A stretch of DNA of 64,000 nt from contig CAJNOP010000042.1 of the NCBI GenBank assembly GCA_905250075.1, positions 845,152 through 909,151 on the forward strand. The letters run 5' to 3'. The DNA is from Rotaria sp. Silwood1 (taxonomy: Eukaryota > Rotifera > Eurotatoria > Philodinida > Philodinidae). Positions 61,697 through 64,000 of this stretch are shown one piece after another. Position 1 is the first letter of the stretch, and each line of letters begins with the position of its first letter. The notes under the pieces are model-generated. The model worked only from the letters and a program-made list of their open reading frames with translations. It was not told where the DNA came from and ran no database searches. Both the position numbers and the translations under genes were made by a program.

Positions 61697-61952
61697 TGTA
61701 GAAATCAGAACTTTTCGATTGCGTGCTATAGGATATGGCTTTCATGTCGTGGCACTTAAAGATAACAACGAATTTTGAAGCTACAGCAGCCTGTTTAGAA
61801 AACAAGAATAGGTTGAGACTAACGCGTGTTCTTCTAACTATTCATTTCAGACATATTCTGCATTCTTCAATCGTCTAGACACTCTTCTTTTGAATTCTAT
61901 CGCTACTATGTTGCTACCCATCATTCTCATCCGTTACCAATGTATCCAATCA

Positions 61953-62028
61953 CGCAAATAATGAATGCAATTACATTATAATACAATCTATTTCTTGCAT
62001 TATAATGTAATTGCATCCATTATTTTCG
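61953..62028. repeat. Near-perfect hairpin, 34-bp arms, 8-bp loop
   Basis: The left arm 61953-61986 and right arm 61995-62028 are reverse complements with three mismatches; the core GCAATTACATTATAAT is exact. The loop is TCTATTTC. It is a compact palindrome with no coding content, possibly the joined ends of a deleted element. Confidence 0.88.
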
Positions 62029-62810
62029 TGTTCGGCTACACGGGTATTTTCTTTGTGTTAGTCATTTTCTGTTTTGTTTTGTTTTCTCGTTCCCAAATAT
62101 TCCGCTAATCGCTCAGCATCGAACCATTCTACCAAATCTTCACACACATTTACGAGTTGAAAGAGTGATTCTTGCCGCTTCGTGTTAGGACAGAATCTCT
62201 TTCGTTGAATAGATATACCTTTCAGTATTTCTTATCGTGTCTCCATAGGCATATTGAGATATCGGGGTACGAGAGAGAGAAGCAGAAAATTTTCCGATAC
62301 AGGCTTACGCCTACAATTTTCATCGTAAGTTCTACAGAAATGCTAAAAATAGTTCCATTTCATGATTAAATTCAGTGAGATCCACTTTAAAGAGTTCGAA
62401 CGAGAGCACAACAAACATTTCTAACATTAAGTAGTGCATAGGCTATAGGAGAGAAACAAAAGAAAGTGTACCCTGTTTTATTTTACTAATAAAATGTCTG
62501 AATTTGGCCTCAACAGTAAATCGTTGTTTTTTCATAAAACGAAATAAAAAATATGCGTGCTAAAAGCCAAAATTTTCTGAATAGAACGAACCAATTTTGA
62601 TGGGCATTAATTCGATTAGCAATAGGATTTAACCATTCATGAAATCATATTTCTCACTTGAATCTTGTAGGGATTACATTTCTAAATAGTGAGTGTAGGT
62701 TTCTCCATTTTACTATCAAAATATTTGCGTAAGGATTTTATTTGAAAATATCAGTGATTTCTCGCTCTTGAAATCAGAACACTTTATTTTAGAGTAGATT
62801 GATTTGAAAC

Positions 62811-64000
62811 ATGATTCTCCTACTAATTATTGCCGCTGTATGTTGTTCGTTGAGTTTGTCAACTTCGTTTTCGATACAACCCCGAGCAGATTCGTGTAAC
62901 ACTTACAATCATCCACAGTATGGTATCGGTCAGTGTATTGATATCAGTCAATGTCCGAATGCATTGTATATATCCGGTTATTGTGAATCCAAACCGGTCA
63001 ACATTAAATGTTGTTTTTCCATCAATCAAGCACAAAGACAAGAATTTCGAGCCATTTGGATTGCTACTGCGAGCAATATTGATTGGCCTTCGTCGAAAAC
63101 AGCTACGCCGGCCACTCAACAGAATGAACTTATCAATATTCTGAATATGGTCCAACGACTCAACATGAATGCTGTCATTTTTCAGGTGAGCTATAGTCAA
63201 CATACTTATTTAACTGAAATTATTATAAAACGGTGATAGGTTCGACCTGCGGGCGACGCTCTCTATTCGTCGACACTCGAGCCGTGGAGTATCTACTTGA
63301 CCGGTACGCATGGTATTGCACCATCACCCATATGGGATCCTCTCCAATTCATTCTGACTGAGGCACATAAACGCAATATTGAAGTGCACGCTTGGATCAA
63401 TCCATATCGTGCTCGAATGAAAGGTGCAACGTATACTCCGGCTGCGACAAATATGGCTAAAAGATTTTCAAAGTATGCCTACACGTATGACAATCAACTC
63501 TGGATGGATCCAGGATCAAAAGACGTTCAACAATTTGTTCTCAAGGTTGCCGAAGATATCGTTCGTCGATATCCTGTCGATGGTCTGCATATTGATGATT
63601 ATTTTTATCCGTACAGTGATGGTACCGAGTTTCCTGATTCAGCTACCTTCAGTGATTATCAACGACAAGGTGGAACAATGAATAAGGCTGATTGGCGTCG
63701 ATCGAATGTCAATTTTCTAATTGAATCCCTATACAATCACACACATGCTATTCGACCTAAAGCTAAATTTGGTGTATCACCCTTTGGCATTTGGAAAACC
63801 GGTACACCAGCAGGTATTACCGGTCTTTCCTCGTACGATAGTCTCTACTGTGACAGTCGTTTATGGTTACAAAAAGGTTTTGTTGATTATTTAACGCCAC
63901 AACTCTACTGGGCAATTGATCCACCTGCGCAATCCTACAGTGCTTTACTGAACTGGTGGGTAGGACAATCGACCAAAGGTCGTCATATCTATGCAGGTAA
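62811..64000 (+). CDS. Secreted GHL10/DUF187 glycosidase-like protein with a six-Cys module (3' truncated)
   Basis: Exon 1 is 62811-63185 and exon 2 runs from 63240 past the window edge; the 54-bp intron is phase 0 and joins FQ to VRPAGDALY. A signal peptide covers about residues 1-20. Residues 29-68 form a six-cysteine module (Cys29, 42, 48, 58, 67, 68; GQCIDISQC and IKCCF) of the kind put before secreted hydrolases in protists and rotifers. From residue 79 comes the DUF187/GHL10 domain of bacterial YngK and YddW-like proteins: EFRAIWIATASNIDWPS, VRPAGDALYSSTLEPWS, HAWINPYRARM, VDGLHIDDYFYPY (likely acidic active-site residues) and YLTPQLYWAI. About 378 residues are visible. The family is thought to act on glycans or peptidoglycan; the exact substrate is not settled. 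The bacterial-type catalytic part, eukaryotic signal and Cys module, and an intron together suggest an acquired and domesticated gene. Confidence 0.92.

Larger units (their letters stand above)
55494..62810. other. Gene-poor stretch rich in small foldbacks
   Basis: No gene is supported with confidence. A minus-strand frame at 57028-57255 (LLELCEESRLEQIEVLVLIYEC) and an open stretch at 58823-59152 look slightly coding-like but match nothing I know. Four inverted repeats lie at 59797, 61079, 61644 and 61953. A G/T-rich tract without a C partner is at about 60881-60930. Confidence 0.5.

Noticed and set aside
62859..63203. 114-codon minus-strand frame
   Set aside because: Antisense shadow of exon 1 of the GHL10 gene, whose plus-strand protein has clear family motifs.
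1..64000. CRISPR arrays, bacterial operons or prophage
   Set aside because: Spliceosomal introns, poly(A) signals and animal genes show a eukaryotic nuclear sequence. No spaced direct repeats of CRISPR type were seen.

Overview
The window is AT-rich, intron-rich animal DNA and most likely comes from a bdelloid rotifer. Four observations support this. There is an F-box/leucine-rich-repeat gene of a style expanded in bdelloids. Most introns are only 48-85 bp. Short blocks of TGTGGG-like sequence, the bdelloid telomere motif, are scattered through the window. Conserved animal genes sit beside enzyme genes of bacterial or fungal style. No search could be run, so the assignment rests on these features. 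One 100-N scaffold gap lies at 13485-13584.

Layout. 1-16 kb is gene-poor: a small single-exon gene (4912-5229), a single-exon eight-pass membrane protein (8747-9703), a degenerate tandem repeat and a 211-bp foldback. 16-22 kb holds an F-box/LRR gene in which every repeat is its own 84-bp exon in a 133-bp tandem unit, then a membrane-anchored S9 peptidase of the dipeptidyl-peptidase-5 type, then the broken end of a POT peptide transporter (23931-24472). 25-46 kb is a dense conserved block: a 16-exon three-Tudor gene and MED17 on the minus strand, and TUBGCP4 head-to-head with MED17 across 184 bp. All exon junctions of these three genes were worked out and keep frame, except one extra base in MED17 exon 11. 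46-62.8 kb is gene-poor, with a GNAT pseudogene, a secreted orphan Hint (hedgehog autoprocessing-type) protein, a GH19 chitinase pseudogene and many small foldback repeats. A DUF187/GHL10 glycosidase-like gene with an added six-cysteine module runs off the right edge.

The genes do not form one pathway. Tudor proteins act in small-RNA silencing of transposons, MED17 in Pol II transcription and TUBGCP4 in microtubule nucleation. The peptidase, chitinase, acetyltransferase and GHL10 genes look like the digestive and accessory set that bdelloids often gain by horizontal transfer. Three short-lived-looking genes (POT, GNAT, GH19) are each disabled by one to three lesions in otherwise recognisable frames.

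The most unusual items are the one-repeat-per-exon LRR array, the family of telomere-like G-arm/C-arm hairpins, the orphan Hint protein and three hAT-type MITEs, two of them inside introns of the Tudor gene.
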